NCBI GenBank assembly: GCA_002440975.1
Contig: DJWN01000052.1
Coordinates: forward strand, 1 to 6,443
From: Bacteroidales bacterium UBA6229
Lineage (GTDB): Bacteria > Bacteroidota > Bacteroidia > Bacteroidales > F082
Reading direction: 5' to 3'
DNA: 6,443 nt
Shown: piece by piece, positions 1 to 6,071 of the stretch
How the letters are laid out: each line of letters begins with the position of its first letter
Numbering within the stretch: position 1 is the first letter of the stretch
Program-made: the position numbers and the translations under genes
Notes under the pieces: model-generated
Databases searched by the model: none
What the model was told of the DNA's origin: nothing
Seen by the model: only the letters and a program-made list of their open reading frames with translations

Positions 1-848
1 CCGGTCGCATCGAAAAAGCCAGCGACTCGGTGAGGCTTTTGCTGGCCGACAAAACCAGCCATGCCGAAAAACTTGCCGAAGCCATCAATGATATGAACAC
101 CGAAAGGCGTAACCTGGATAATCAGATCACCGAAGAGGCACTGGCAATGATTGAAGGCGATCAAGTATTAAAGGTAGCCAAGAGCACGGTTTTATTCAAC
201 GAAAACTGGCACAAGGGTGTAATAGGAATTGTGGCTTCCAGGCTCACGGATAATTATTACCGGCCAACCATTATCCTAACACGCTCCAATAATTTCATCA
301 CGGGTTCGGCGCGCTCAGTCAAAAATTTTGATGTATATGATGCCATTGATCATTGTTCGGATTTGCTTGAACATTTTGGCGGACATATGTATGCTGCAGG
401 TCTTTCGCTAAAGCCAGAAAATCTTGAAAAATTTAGAAAAAAGTTTAATCAGTACGTTAGTGAATATATTGATGATGAGCTTTTGATTCCTGAAATAGAG
501 ATCGATCTGCCTATTTTATTTTCAGATATCAACTCAAAATTTATGCGTATCCTGAAACAATTCTCTCCTTTTGGACCTGGAAATATGTCACCGGTGTTTC
601 TTTCGGAGCAGGTAATTGATACCGGACATTCAAAAATTGTTGGTCAGAAACACCTTAAGCTCAGCTTGATGCAAAAAACAAGCCGCAGTGCTGCAGTGTC
701 GGGCATTGCCTTTCAGCAGGCGCATCATTACGAACGCATTCGCAGTGGCGAGCCATTTAGTATTGTATATCATCTCGAAGAAAATGAATGGAAAAACAAT
801 ATCAGCCTGCAACTGAATATCAAGGATATTAAATTTGAAGAAGATTAG
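1..848 (+). CDS. recJ: Single-stranded-DNA-specific exonuclease RecJ, C-terminal part (5' truncated by window edge)
   Basis: RecJ is a cytoplasmic 5'-3' exonuclease on single-stranded DNA that works in recombination, mismatch repair and base-excision repair. The frame is open from base 3 with no start in view, so about 281 residues are visible, roughly the C-terminal half of a usual ~570-residue protein. The catalytic DHH domain with its Asp/His metal ligands lies upstream of the window. Seen here, numbering from base 3: the helical linker opening with GRIEKASDSVRLLL, the DHHA1 domain with WHKGVIGIVASRL (about 69-81), GSARS (101-105) and the diagnostic FGGHMYAAG (125-133), then the C-terminal OB-fold region with FSPFGPGN (187-194). 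The GTG at 30 is internal to this conserved linker and should not be read as the start. The gene ends in TAG, 16 nt before the convergent HdeD-like gene's stop. I see no hairpin between them. Confidence 0.96.
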   Translation, partial: GRIEKASDSVRLLLADKTSHAEKLAEAINDMNTERRNLDNQITEEALAMIEGDQVLKVAKSTVLFNENWHKGVIGIVASRLTDNYYRPTIILTRSNNFITGSARSVKNFDVYDAIDHCSDLLEHFGGHMYAAGLSLKPENLEKFRKKFNQYVSEYIDDELLIPEIEIDLPILFSDINSKFMRILKQFSPFGPGNMSPVFLSEQVIDTGHSKIVGQKHLKLSLMQKTSRSAAVSGIAFQQAHHYERIRSGEPFSIVYHLEENEWKNNISLQLNIKDIKFEED

Positions 849-864
849 CTGATACCGCCGTTTG

Positions 865-1422
865 TTAAACCTCCTCGTAAGGGATCGTTTTTTCCAGTTC
901 GCGCAGGCTAAAAGCAAACCATATCATTACAAAACCAAAAAACAAGGCAAGTAATCCACTGATAATAATGACTGTTTTGGCCATGGTAAATGGATTGATT
1001 ATCAGTAGAAGTCCAAATAACAGACTGATAATGGCATTGATCAGGAAGAAGTTTTTATTTCCTAGATTTCCACTAATGTTTACCAGAGCAATCAATTGTA
1101 TGATACCCGTGATCAATGCCCAGATTCCGATCAAAGTTATAAAAAAATTGAGTGTTTCTTTGGTATAGATCAAGATAAAAATACCCAGTAGTGTAAGTAT
1201 TATGGTTTGCAAAAGCATGATGCCATATTTTAAACCATTTTTATGACGGTTGTAGCTAATTAACCCAAAAACAATTCCAGTAAGCAGAATTACTATCCCG
1301 GTGTATCGGGCAACTACAATAAGCGTTCCTTCGGGCAGAGTGAGTGCCAGAATACCATAGAGTATGGCTACCAGGCCATTCAGTGCAAACGACAACCAGT
1401 TGCGAGTGATTTGTGTTTTCAT
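865..1422 (-). CDS. HdeD/DUF308 family six-helix integral membrane protein
   Basis: This 185-residue protein is almost entirely hydrophobic, with six predicted transmembrane helices near residues 12-30, 34-54, 66-86, 92-113, 124-143 and 149-171. It has a short polar tail ending RELEKTIPYEEV. Three repeated helix pairs, each with a 'G...L.G...L' pattern (NGLVAILYGILAL, GIWALITGIIQL, NAIISLLFGLLLIINP), match the HdeD/DUF308 family. E. coli HdeD is an inner-membrane acid-resistance protein, but the biochemical role of the family is unknown and acid resistance should not be assumed here. It is the last gene of the minus-strand run GH3-LysE-HdeD, starting 18 nt after the LysE-like stop, so it is probably cotranscribed. 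No clear Shine-Dalgarno is visible before the ATG (only an AAAAAGA stretch), which is normal for Bacteroidota. The family call is firm and the function is not. Confidence 0.88.
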   Translation of the reverse strand: MKTQITRNWLSFALNGLVAILYGILALTLPEGTLIVVARYTGIVILLTGIVFGLISYNRHKNGLKYGIMLLQTIILTLLGIFILIYTKETLNFFITLIGIWALITGIIQLIALVNISGNLGNKNFFLINAIISLLFGLLLIINPFTMAKTVIIISGLLALFFGFVMIWFAFSLRELEKTIPYEEV

Positions 1423-1440
1423 AAGTAATTGTCTTTTTGG

Positions 1441-2097
1441 TTAAAATGAATATTCAAAGATAACTCTTCCTATTAAGAAAAGTGCAAAAATAATCAAACC
1501 AATACCAGCAATTTTATTGAGCATGCCAATCATCCTGGTAGTAAAAAACCGTTTAATGGAATAGGCACCATAGGCTTTTAGCAGATCGCCAAGTAAAACG
1601 GTGATTAAGGTACCGCTAAAAAAAGTTGTGAGCCTGGTTTCGTCGCCTCCCATCCGCGCCGAGATACCTACCACAACACCTACCCAGAAAATCCAGACAA
1701 AGGGATTTACGATATTCATAAAAAAACCTTTGGCGATATAGGTAAACCAGCGTGGACCTTTCATTTGCACCGGAAGCTCCATATCATCATCTGCACTTTC
1801 GGAAGGCGTTGACACTTTTCGGTTATAGGTTACTAATCCAAAAATTATCAATATAACCCCACTACTGATACCAAACCAAATGTAATTGCTTGGAGCTGTT
1901 ACGATTTGCACGGCACCCATCAGGCACAATACTACCATGACCACGTCGTTCATAAAAATCCCAATTGCAAGCAGAGCCGCCGGAACGAAACCCCTGTGAA
2001 TGCTGGTTTGTACCAGAGCAAAAAACGCCGGTCCAAAACCAAAAAAGGTAACAAGTGTGAGTCCTAACAAAATGCCTTCAAAAAATAATGCACTCAT
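1441..2097 (-). CDS. LysE/RhtB family amino-acid-type exporter
   Basis: A 218-residue inner-membrane protein with six hydrophobic segments, near residues 5-27, 38-60, 71-90, 122-146, 155-178 and 190-213, the usual size and topology for LysE/RhtB translocators. Family signatures seen are the N-terminal GFGPAFFALVQTSIHRGF (20-37), followed by AIGIFMNDV in helix 2, and KGFFMNIVNPFVWIFWVGV after the central loop with the typical Asn-Pro pair (131-132). The loop between helices 3 and 4 is acidic (SESADDDMELP, 98-109). Known members export amino acids or their derivatives by proton antiport; the substrate cannot be read from sequence. A clear GGAG lies 5 nt before the ATG (bases 2103-2106 on the complementary strand), unusually strong for this phylum and supporting the start. 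The GH3 stop is 21 nt upstream and the HdeD-like gene 18 nt downstream, so the three probably form one operon. Confidence 0.92.
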   Translation of the reverse strand: MSALFFEGILLGLTLVTFFGFGPAFFALVQTSIHRGFVPAALLAIGIFMNDVVMVVLCLMGAVQIVTAPSNYIWFGISSGVILIIFGLVTYNRKVSTPSESADDDMELPVQMKGPRWFTYIAKGFFMNIVNPFVWIFWVGVVVGISARMGGDETRLTTFFSGTLITVLLGDLLKAYGAYSIKRFFTTRMIGMLNKIAGIGLIIFALFLIGRVIFEYSF

Positions 2098-2118
2098 AGT
2101 ATCTCCAAAAAAACAGAT

Positions 2119-3654
2119 TTAAGGTAAACTATTAAGATAGTTTTGCCAGTCATCGAACCGTTGGCCCTTTAACACACGCGGAAATTTATTGGCACTTCCT
2201 TCTTTTCCCAGTTTTTTCATATAATCGTAAAATACCTGTGTGGGCAAAATATCAATAAAAAGTTCTTTAATGGCTTCGGTGCGCTCAACCATATAGTCAT
2301 CGTTGAGCTGTTTGAGGTATTCGTCGATCTTCTGAATAGCCACCTGCGGGTCAATATAGCTGTCGATACCTAAATACCAGTGATGGGCAAAAAGCGAATC
2401 ATGACGTATGCCGGCTACTGTAAATTCACAAATCTCTATATTGAATTCTTCCTGCAAAAGCTCAATGGCACGATTCATATTTTCCTGCGAAAGATGTTCA
2501 CCGCAAATGTTTAAATAATGTTTTGTACGGCCGGTTATAATAATTTCACAATGAGAAACAGCTGTAAATTTTATTGTATCACCAATCAGATAGCGCCATG
2601 CTCCTGCATTGGTCGAAAGCAGCAAGGCATATTCAACATTATTTTGTGCTTCTTCAAGTTTTAGTGTTGTCGGGTTTTCCTTCAGATTACCTTCCTCATC
2701 AAAATTATCATCATTAAAAGGAATAAATTCGTAGTAGATTCCATTATCAACAATTAATTCCATTGTCCTTCGGTCGAGACTGTTTTGGTAAGCAATATAA
2801 CCTTCGGAGGCCAGATAACTTTCGGAATATATCATGGGTTTGTCAAAAAGCTTTTCGAAACTTTTTACATAAGGAGCAAACGAAACACCGCTATGAACAT
2901 ATACGGTAAGGTTTGGCCAGATATCGTGGATGGTTTTCAGATTATATTCCTTGATGATTCGTTCGAGCAAAATTTGTACCCATGCCGGAACGCCAACAAT
3001 AACGCCTATATCCCAGCTGGGAGCTTTGCGAACCATTTCGTTGAGCTTGGTAGCCCAGTCTGCGGTTTTTGAAATCCGTTTGCCTGGTTTGTAAAAATGT
3101 TGAAACCAGAAGGGCAGGCTTCCGGCAGTTATTCCCGAAAGGTCGCCTGCATAGTAAGTTCCGTTGTATTGCAGGTGTGTGCTTCCACCAATCATCAACA
3201 TTCCTTTTTCGTAGAAATGAACCGGAAAATTATATTTAGAAGTGGAAACCAATTGTCTGACACTAGCCCGTTTGATGGCGTTCAGCATATCAGCAGTAAC
3301 AGGAATATGTTTACTTGATGCTTCTGAGGTGCCGCTGCTAAGTGCAAAATATTTAACTTTTCCGGGCCAGCTCACATAAGGTTCGCCGTTCAACGCGCGA
3401 TACCACCACTGTTTGTACATGCTGTTGTAGTCAAAAACAGGAACGTTTTTTCTGAATGCTTCTGTAAAGTCTTTCTTTTCGAGTATGCTGTCGAAATCGT
3501 AATATTCGCCAAAGGCAGTGAATTGTGCTTTACGCAAGAGTTTTTTTAAAACATCGTTTTGAGCCTGAATGGGTTGGAGATTTTGTTTTCTCTTTTCTAC
3601 TGGTAAATTTCTAAGCTCATAGGCTTTTTTGATAATGGTACCAAGTATAGGCAT
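2119..3654 (-). CDS. GH3-family adenylate-forming acyl-acid amido synthetase-like protein
   Basis: This 511-residue cytoplasmic protein belongs to the GH3 branch of the ANL (firefly-luciferase-fold) adenylating enzymes, usually labelled 'GH3 auxin-responsive promoter family protein'. All three nucleotide-binding signatures are visible: the P-loop-like SSGTSEASSK (106-115), the YSESYLASEG block (276-285) and YLIGDTIKFT (355-364). The hinge GRTKHYLNICGEHL (375-388) and a C-terminal lid ending in GKEGSANKFPRVL follow. Plant GH3 enzymes activate jasmonate, indole-acetate or benzoates with ATP and join them to amino acids. Bacterial members have no settled substrate, and an auxin role should not be inferred. 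The intact motifs suggest an active enzyme. It is the first gene of the run with a LysE-type exporter and an HdeD-like protein. A TAnnTTTG element lies 22 nt before the ATG, giving a plausible own promoter. It is full length with no damage visible. Confidence 0.93.
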   Translation of the reverse strand: MPILGTIIKKAYELRNLPVEKRKQNLQPIQAQNDVLKKLLRKAQFTAFGEYYDFDSILEKKDFTEAFRKNVPVFDYNSMYKQWWYRALNGEPYVSWPGKVKYFALSSGTSEASSKHIPVTADMLNAIKRASVRQLVSTSKYNFPVHFYEKGMLMIGGSTHLQYNGTYYAGDLSGITAGSLPFWFQHFYKPGKRISKTADWATKLNEMVRKAPSWDIGVIVGVPAWVQILLERIIKEYNLKTIHDIWPNLTVYVHSGVSFAPYVKSFEKLFDKPMIYSESYLASEGYIAYQNSLDRRTMELIVDNGIYYEFIPFNDDNFDEEGNLKENPTTLKLEEAQNNVEYALLLSTNAGAWRYLIGDTIKFTAVSHCEIIITGRTKHYLNICGEHLSQENMNRAIELLQEEFNIEICEFTVAGIRHDSLFAHHWYLGIDSYIDPQVAIQKIDEYLKQLNDDYMVERTEAIKELFIDILPTQVFYDYMKKLGKEGSANKFPRVLKGQRFDDWQNYLNSLP

Positions 3655-3676
3655 GTGGCTTCGTTTGAGTGTTAGG

Positions 3677-3684
3677 CAAATGTA
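3677..3684 (-). promoter_or_regulatory. Putative -7 promoter element for the GH3-LysE-HdeD run
   Basis: Read on the minus strand the bases are TACATTTG, an exact match to the Bacteroidota -7 consensus TAnnTTTG, 22 nt before the GH3 ATG. The only nearby TTG upstream gives an 11-nt spacer, too short for a good -33 element. Transcription may therefore also come through from the SprT-like gene 75 nt upstream, since I see no terminator hairpin in the gap. Confidence 0.45.
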
Positions 3685-3729
3685 TGGATTTTTTACAATT
3701 CCGGCATAAGAGTTTTTGTGAATAATAAA

Positions 3730-4350
3730 CTATTGATTAACAACAAATACCTCTGCCATAGGGTTAAAAAGATACCAGCGATTCGAATGCAGACACTGGC
3801 ATTTATAGCGTTTTCGAAGTCGTTCACCTTTCCTAAATGTGCGTCCGTTGGGAATTTTAAAAATTGTTCCAACAGCTATTTCCTCAACGGTGGGTTTGGT
3901 TCTTTGCTTTGTGTCGTATTGTTGTAAACAGCGAGTCAAACTCAAATCAGATCCGCTGGAAGCTTTGGGATTAGCCAAATAGCGCACAAGTTCATCCTCT
4001 ACGTCCGAAGGAAAAACTTCCGCTTCCAGATAAGGCTTCATTAAAAGTTGAAACCAATATTTCCATTCAGTACCATGTGCTTTTACTTTGTTTTTATATT
4101 GCTTAAACACTTTAAGATGAGCAAGTTCGTGTACAAAAGTGATCAAAAACTGAAATTGGTTTAAATCGTGATTGAGTGAAATGCGAAAAGAATCACCACT
4201 TTGTTTGGGTGGCCTGAAATCGCCCAAACGGGTCGAACGGCTGGCCGTAATTCGCAGGTTGATGTTTTCTCTTTTGATGCTGTCGCACACCATATCAAGC
4301 GAGTTAGCCGGTAAGAAACGCTTTAGGATGGCTTTTTCTTCAGGCTTCAT
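3730..4350 (-). CDS. SprT-like zinc metalloprotease-fold protein
   Basis: Starting at the ATG at 4350 this is a 206-residue protein of the SprT-like family, zincin-fold proteins related to the eukaryotic DNA-protein-crosslink protease Spartan. The zinc signature HELAH is at residues 74-78, followed by a probable third ligand in HGTEW (His 92). The C-terminal part carries VGTIFKIPNGRTFRKGERLRK (160-180), a basic segment and then YKCQCLHSNRWYLFNPMAEV, a pattern typical of Bacteroidota homologues. There are two cysteines but no complete four-cysteine zinc ribbon. The frame is open to an earlier ATG at 4383. I prefer 4350 because the family begins near MKPEEKAILKRFLP and because the upstream lipoprotein stop sits at 4340-4342, giving an 11-nt overlap typical of translational coupling. 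It ends in TAG. Proteolytic activity is likely from the intact motif, but the substrate is unknown. Confidence 0.9.
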   Translation of the reverse strand: MKPEEKAILKRFLPANSLDMVCDSIKRENINLRITASRSTRLGDFRPPKQSGDSFRISLNHDLNQFQFLITFVHELAHLKVFKQYKNKVKAHGTEWKYWFQLLMKPYLEAEVFPSDVEDELVRYLANPKASSGSDLSLTRCLQQYDTKQRTKPTVEEIAVGTIFKIPNGRTFRKGERLRKRYKCQCLHSNRWYLFNPMAEVFVVNQ

Positions 4351-4513
4351 AAAAGTCAAATTTGTGGGTTGCCGGCACAACAAACGACCAGGAAGGACAT
4401 TCGTTGCAACGGCTTTTTTTGGTTGGCTTTTGCACTGGCCTGTGCGGGCTGCGAAGACTAGAACAGGAAGCCGTTAGCAAACAAAAAAGTAAAAAAACAA
4501 TAAACTTTTTCAA
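4340..4513 (-). CDS. Small putative lipoprotein (57 aa) overlapping the SprT-like gene
   Basis: From a TTG at 4513 this encodes a 57-residue protein: KKF, a hydrophobic stretch and the lipobox LTASC with the lipid cysteine at residue 17, then a short basic/proline-rich mature part containing CNECPSW (36-42). The frame also stays open back to an ATG at 4600 (86 aa), but that start would place a 29-residue polar extension before the signal peptide. A TAnnTTTG element at 4537-4544 would also put the ATG upstream of transcription start. The TTG is therefore the better start. No acidic residue pattern follows the lipid cysteine, so a periplasm-facing location is more likely than surface export. 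The last 11 nt overlap the start of the SprT-like gene. I do not recognise a named family. Evidence for coding is the signal peptide, lipobox and overlap; it could still be spurious. Confidence 0.62.
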   Translation of the reverse strand: MKKFIVFLLFCLLTASCSSLRSPHRPVQKPTKKSRCNECPSWSFVVPATHKFDFYEA

Positions 4514-4536
4514 ACAAAAATGGTTTTTTATCCAGG

Positions 4537-4544
4537 CAAAACTA
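4537..4544 (-). promoter_or_regulatory. Putative -7 promoter element for the small lipoprotein-SprT pair
   Basis: On the minus strand the bases are TAGTTTTG, an exact TAnnTTTG match lying 23 nt before the TTG start at 4513. No convincing TTG -33 element is visible at the expected distance. The position favours the TTG over the ATG at 4600. Confidence 0.45.
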
Positions 4545-4659
4545 AGACTTTTTTGTTTGAATGATTTCGAAGATTTTACTAAACTATCAATCTCAAACAA
4601 TAAGTAATATTACTAAATAAAAACCACGTAATCAATGACTTATTTAATATATTTAGATA

Positions 4660-4687
4660 TTTGCATGTGAAAAATGATGTATTTTTG
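4660..4687 (+). promoter_or_regulatory. Putative Bacteroidota-type promoter of the DUF302 gene
   Basis: TATTTTTG at 4680-4687 matches TAnnTTTG exactly, and TTTG at 4660-4663 could be the -33 element. The spacer between them is 16 nt, somewhat shorter than the usual ~19. The -7 element ends 28 nt before the ATG, giving a short leader. Confidence 0.5.
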
Positions 4688-4715
4688 TAAACGTATTAAC
4701 TCAAACTAAACTAAA

Positions 4716-5189
4716 ATGAAACAAATTGGAATTGGAATTGCCGGATTGGTTTTCGGTGTAGTGCTGGCACTGCTGATTGTTTATAGCATGGCACCTAAAA
4801 TGATGTTGATCGAAAGTGAAAGTCCGTATGACTTTAACACAACAGTAGAACGTTTTGAGAAATCAGTAGCAGAAGCAAACTGGAAAATTCCTGCCGTACA
4901 CGATTTACAGGCTACCATGGACAAATTTGGTCATGATGTGCGCGCCGTGAAAGTATTTGAGCTTTGCCATCCTGATCATGCTGCCAAAATCCTCAAAGAA
5001 GATAAGGAAAGAATTGTGAGCAGTATGATGCCCTGTCGCGTAGCGATTTACGAGCGCGCTGACGGCAAGGTTTATTTTTCGCGCATGAACTCCAGACTGA
5101 TGGCCGGCATGATGGGCGGAATTATTGATGAAGTGATGGCAGAGGCTTTTAAAGAAAATGAAGCCATAATCAAGAATTCGATGAAATAA
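4716..5189 (+). CDS. DUF302 domain protein with N-terminal membrane anchor
   Basis: A 157-residue protein with one N-terminal transmembrane segment (about 5-25), followed by a single DUF302 domain. The domain is recognised by SPYDFNTTVERFEKSV (36-51), IPAVHDLQ (58-65), VKVFELCHPDHAAKIL (78-93) and MPCRVAIYE (105-113), in the usual order. Cys 84, His 85 and Cys 107 sit in the most conserved blocks. The N-terminal segment has no lipobox, and its end, YSMAPKMM, lacks a good signal peptidase site, so I read it as an uncleaved anchor with the domain probably on the periplasmic side. The function of DUF302 is not known. The domain often appears in envelope or stress-linked settings, which proves nothing here. 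The gene stands alone, with its own promoter-like element upstream and a strong hairpin 20 nt after its TAA stop. Confidence 0.9.
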   Translation: MKQIGIGIAGLVFGVVLALLIVYSMAPKMMLIESESPYDFNTTVERFEKSVAEANWKIPAVHDLQATMDKFGHDVRAVKVFELCHPDHAAKILKEDKERIVSSMMPCRVAIYERADGKVYFSRMNSRLMAGMMGGIIDEVMAEAFKENEAIIKNSMK

Positions 5190-5209
5190 CACCGGTTTAG
5201 TTTACTAAA

Positions 5210-5242
5210 AAATGCCTGGTGAAAGGAAATTACCAGGCATTT
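5210..5242. terminator. Bidirectional intrinsic terminator between convergent genes
   Basis: An 11-bp perfect stem, AAATGCCTGGT (5210-5220) pairing with ACCAGGCATTT (5232-5242), encloses an 11-nt loop. On the plus strand it is followed by a moderately T-rich stretch, 20 nt after the DUF302 stop. On the minus strand it is followed by six T (complement of 5207-5212), 52 nt after the stop of the interrupted lipoprotein frame. It can therefore serve both convergent units. Confidence 0.85.
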
Positions 5243-5294
5243 AATTCATATTGTTTTGACAAACAAAACACAAACAGATTATTACAATATTTTT

Positions 5295-5762
5295 TTATTC
5301 CGAAACGTAAAACCGAACCAGCCTGCGTTCGTAATAAGAAGTTGTGGAAACCATTTTATAAGTATCCAACACCAAACCTACGCTGTCAGCATAAAAGGCA
5401 TTGAGGTATTGCGTTGTGCCACCACCCATATCTTGCGTAAATGAAATGGTTGACTTAAAGTTTAATACTTCAAAGCGTCTGGCTTCCACTTCAACAGGCT
5501 GATCAGGGTTTTCCATTTTGGCTGTCAGCACATAAAGGATAGTTTCATCGGGATAATAAGTTACAAAGCGGTATAGGGTATCGGCAAAATTTGTGCTGGA
5601 GAAAAATATCTCCCCGGAATTATTTACAAGGTAACCTGCTGAATCACGAACAATTTTATTTTTGCCCGGATTGAGCAGATGACCTTCGTTTTCTAAAATT
5701 ACATAATTGAAATTGTTAATAGAGGTATCGCGATCAACCCAGGTACAATCCATTCTGTTCAT
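5295..5762 (-). CDS. Surviving open frame of the interrupted lipoprotein (hypothetical)
   Basis: This is the longest ATG-started piece downstream of the amber codon, 155 residues beginning at codon 61 of the full frame. It contains DTSINNFNYVILENEG, then RDSAGYLVNNSGEIFFSSTNFADTLY, and a beta-rich C-terminal end YYERRLVRFYVSE. That composition matches the extracytoplasmic domain of the parent lipoprotein. Made alone it would have no signal peptide, no lipid anchor and would lack about 28 residues of the domain's N-terminal part, so a functional product is doubtful. A gene finder will probably call it as a separate hypothetical protein; it should be read as part of the broken gene. Confidence 0.45.
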   Translation of the reverse strand: MNRMDCTWVDRDTSINNFNYVILENEGHLLNPGKNKIVRDSAGYLVNNSGEIFFSSTNFADTLYRFVTYYPDETILYVLTAKMENPDQPVEVEARRFEVLNFKSTISFTQDMGGGTTQYLNAFYADSVGLVLDTYKMVSTTSYYERRLVRFYVSE

Positions 5763-5942
5763 AGGAACTTCAATGTGGCCCGAGTCAATCCGGTAATGAT
5801 TGTAAACCCAATAATTACCAACCTCAAGGGCTAAATTGAAGGCGGGCTATTCGGGAGTAGGTTGAGGTTCTGGTTGATTCTCGTCTTTTTTGCAGGAAAA
5901 TAAAAATAACATTGCCAGCAAAATCATGATTGCATGCTTCAT
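5295..5942 (-). pseudogene. Surface-type lipoprotein gene interrupted by an in-frame amber codon
   Basis: Read from the ATG at 5942, the frame gives a lipoprotein signal peptide with lipobox LFSC (lipid Cys 17) and then CKKDEN, which fits the C-X-K-(D/E)2-X lipoprotein export signal known from Bacteroidota surface lipoproteins. A proline-rich linker QPEPQPTPE follows. Codon 32 (bases 5849-5847) is TAG. Beyond it the same frame continues without any shift as PAFNLALEVGNYWVYNHYRIDSG and on to the TAA at 5295, for a 215-codon gene in all. The segment right after the amber codon (LEVGNYWVY) looks like the start of the mature domain seen in many Bacteroidota lipoproteins, so signal and domain clearly belong together. 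A single C-to-T change (CAG to TAG) would explain it. TAG ends recJ and the SprT-like gene here, so recoding is not suggested. It is either a real nonsense mutation or a base-call error. Function unknown. Confidence 0.8.
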
Positions 5943-5963
5943 TTTGGTTAGATTTTGGTTCAA

Positions 5964-5971
5964 CAAAAATA
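5964..5971 (-). promoter_or_regulatory. Putative -7 promoter element of the interrupted lipoprotein gene
   Basis: On the minus strand the bases are TATTTTTG, an exact TAnnTTTG match 21 nt before the ATG at 5942. The nearest TTG upstream leaves a 25-nt spacer, so the -33 element is weak or absent. The promoter remains present although the frame behind it is broken. Confidence 0.4.
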
Positions 5972-6071
5972 GGTTGCGTAAAGTCTTGTAATATGGCAAT
6001 GTTTTTTATGCAAACGATTGTTAATGGAGATTATTTTATTGGCTAACTTTTTTCTCAGACAGTAAAATTTT

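Larger units (their letters stand above)
4514..4715. promoter_or_regulatory. AT-rich divergent intergenic region with a 12-bp palindrome
   Basis: This 202-nt stretch separates the minus-strand lipoprotein-SprT pair from the plus-strand DUF302 gene and holds promoter-like elements for both. It contains a perfect 12-bp palindrome, AGTAATATTACT, at 4603-4614, and two copies of TTACTAAA (4576-4583 and 4610-4617), the second overlapping the palindrome. An operator is possible but unproven, since such words arise easily in DNA this AT-rich. I see no RNA gene or riboswitch fold in it. Confidence 0.4.

Noticed and set aside
849..864. Terminator between the convergent recJ and HdeD-like genes
   Set aside because: The gap is only 16 nt and contains no inverted repeat with a T-run.
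2119..3654. Plant-like auxin signalling or transfer from a plant, suggested by the GH3 family name
   Set aside because: GH3 proteins of this type are common in Bacteroidota. The name comes from plant members, and nothing in the sequence or context points to auxin or recent transfer.
4351..4383. Earlier ATG at 4383 as the start of the SprT-like gene (217 aa)
   Set aside because: The extra 11 residues, MLCRQPTNLTF, do not resemble the family N-terminus. The region is already used by the overlapping lipoprotein frame, and the ATG at 4350 gives a natural stop-start overlap.
4362..4607. Plus-strand open frame opposite the small lipoprotein (81 aa)
   Set aside because: It lies antisense to the lipoprotein and has no signal peptide, family pattern or promoter-like element; its Lys/Phe-rich product reflects AT-rich sequence.
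5219..5444. Two overlapping plus-strand open frames across the terminator and the 3' end of the lipoprotein frame
   Set aside because: They begin inside or beside the terminator hairpin, run antisense to a well-supported frame and give no recognisable protein.
5295..5942. Stop-codon recoding (TAG read as an amino acid) to rescue the interrupted lipoprotein
   Set aside because: recJ and the SprT-like gene both end in TAG at the expected family C-terminus, so TAG functions as a stop in this genome. There is no sign of a recoding element.
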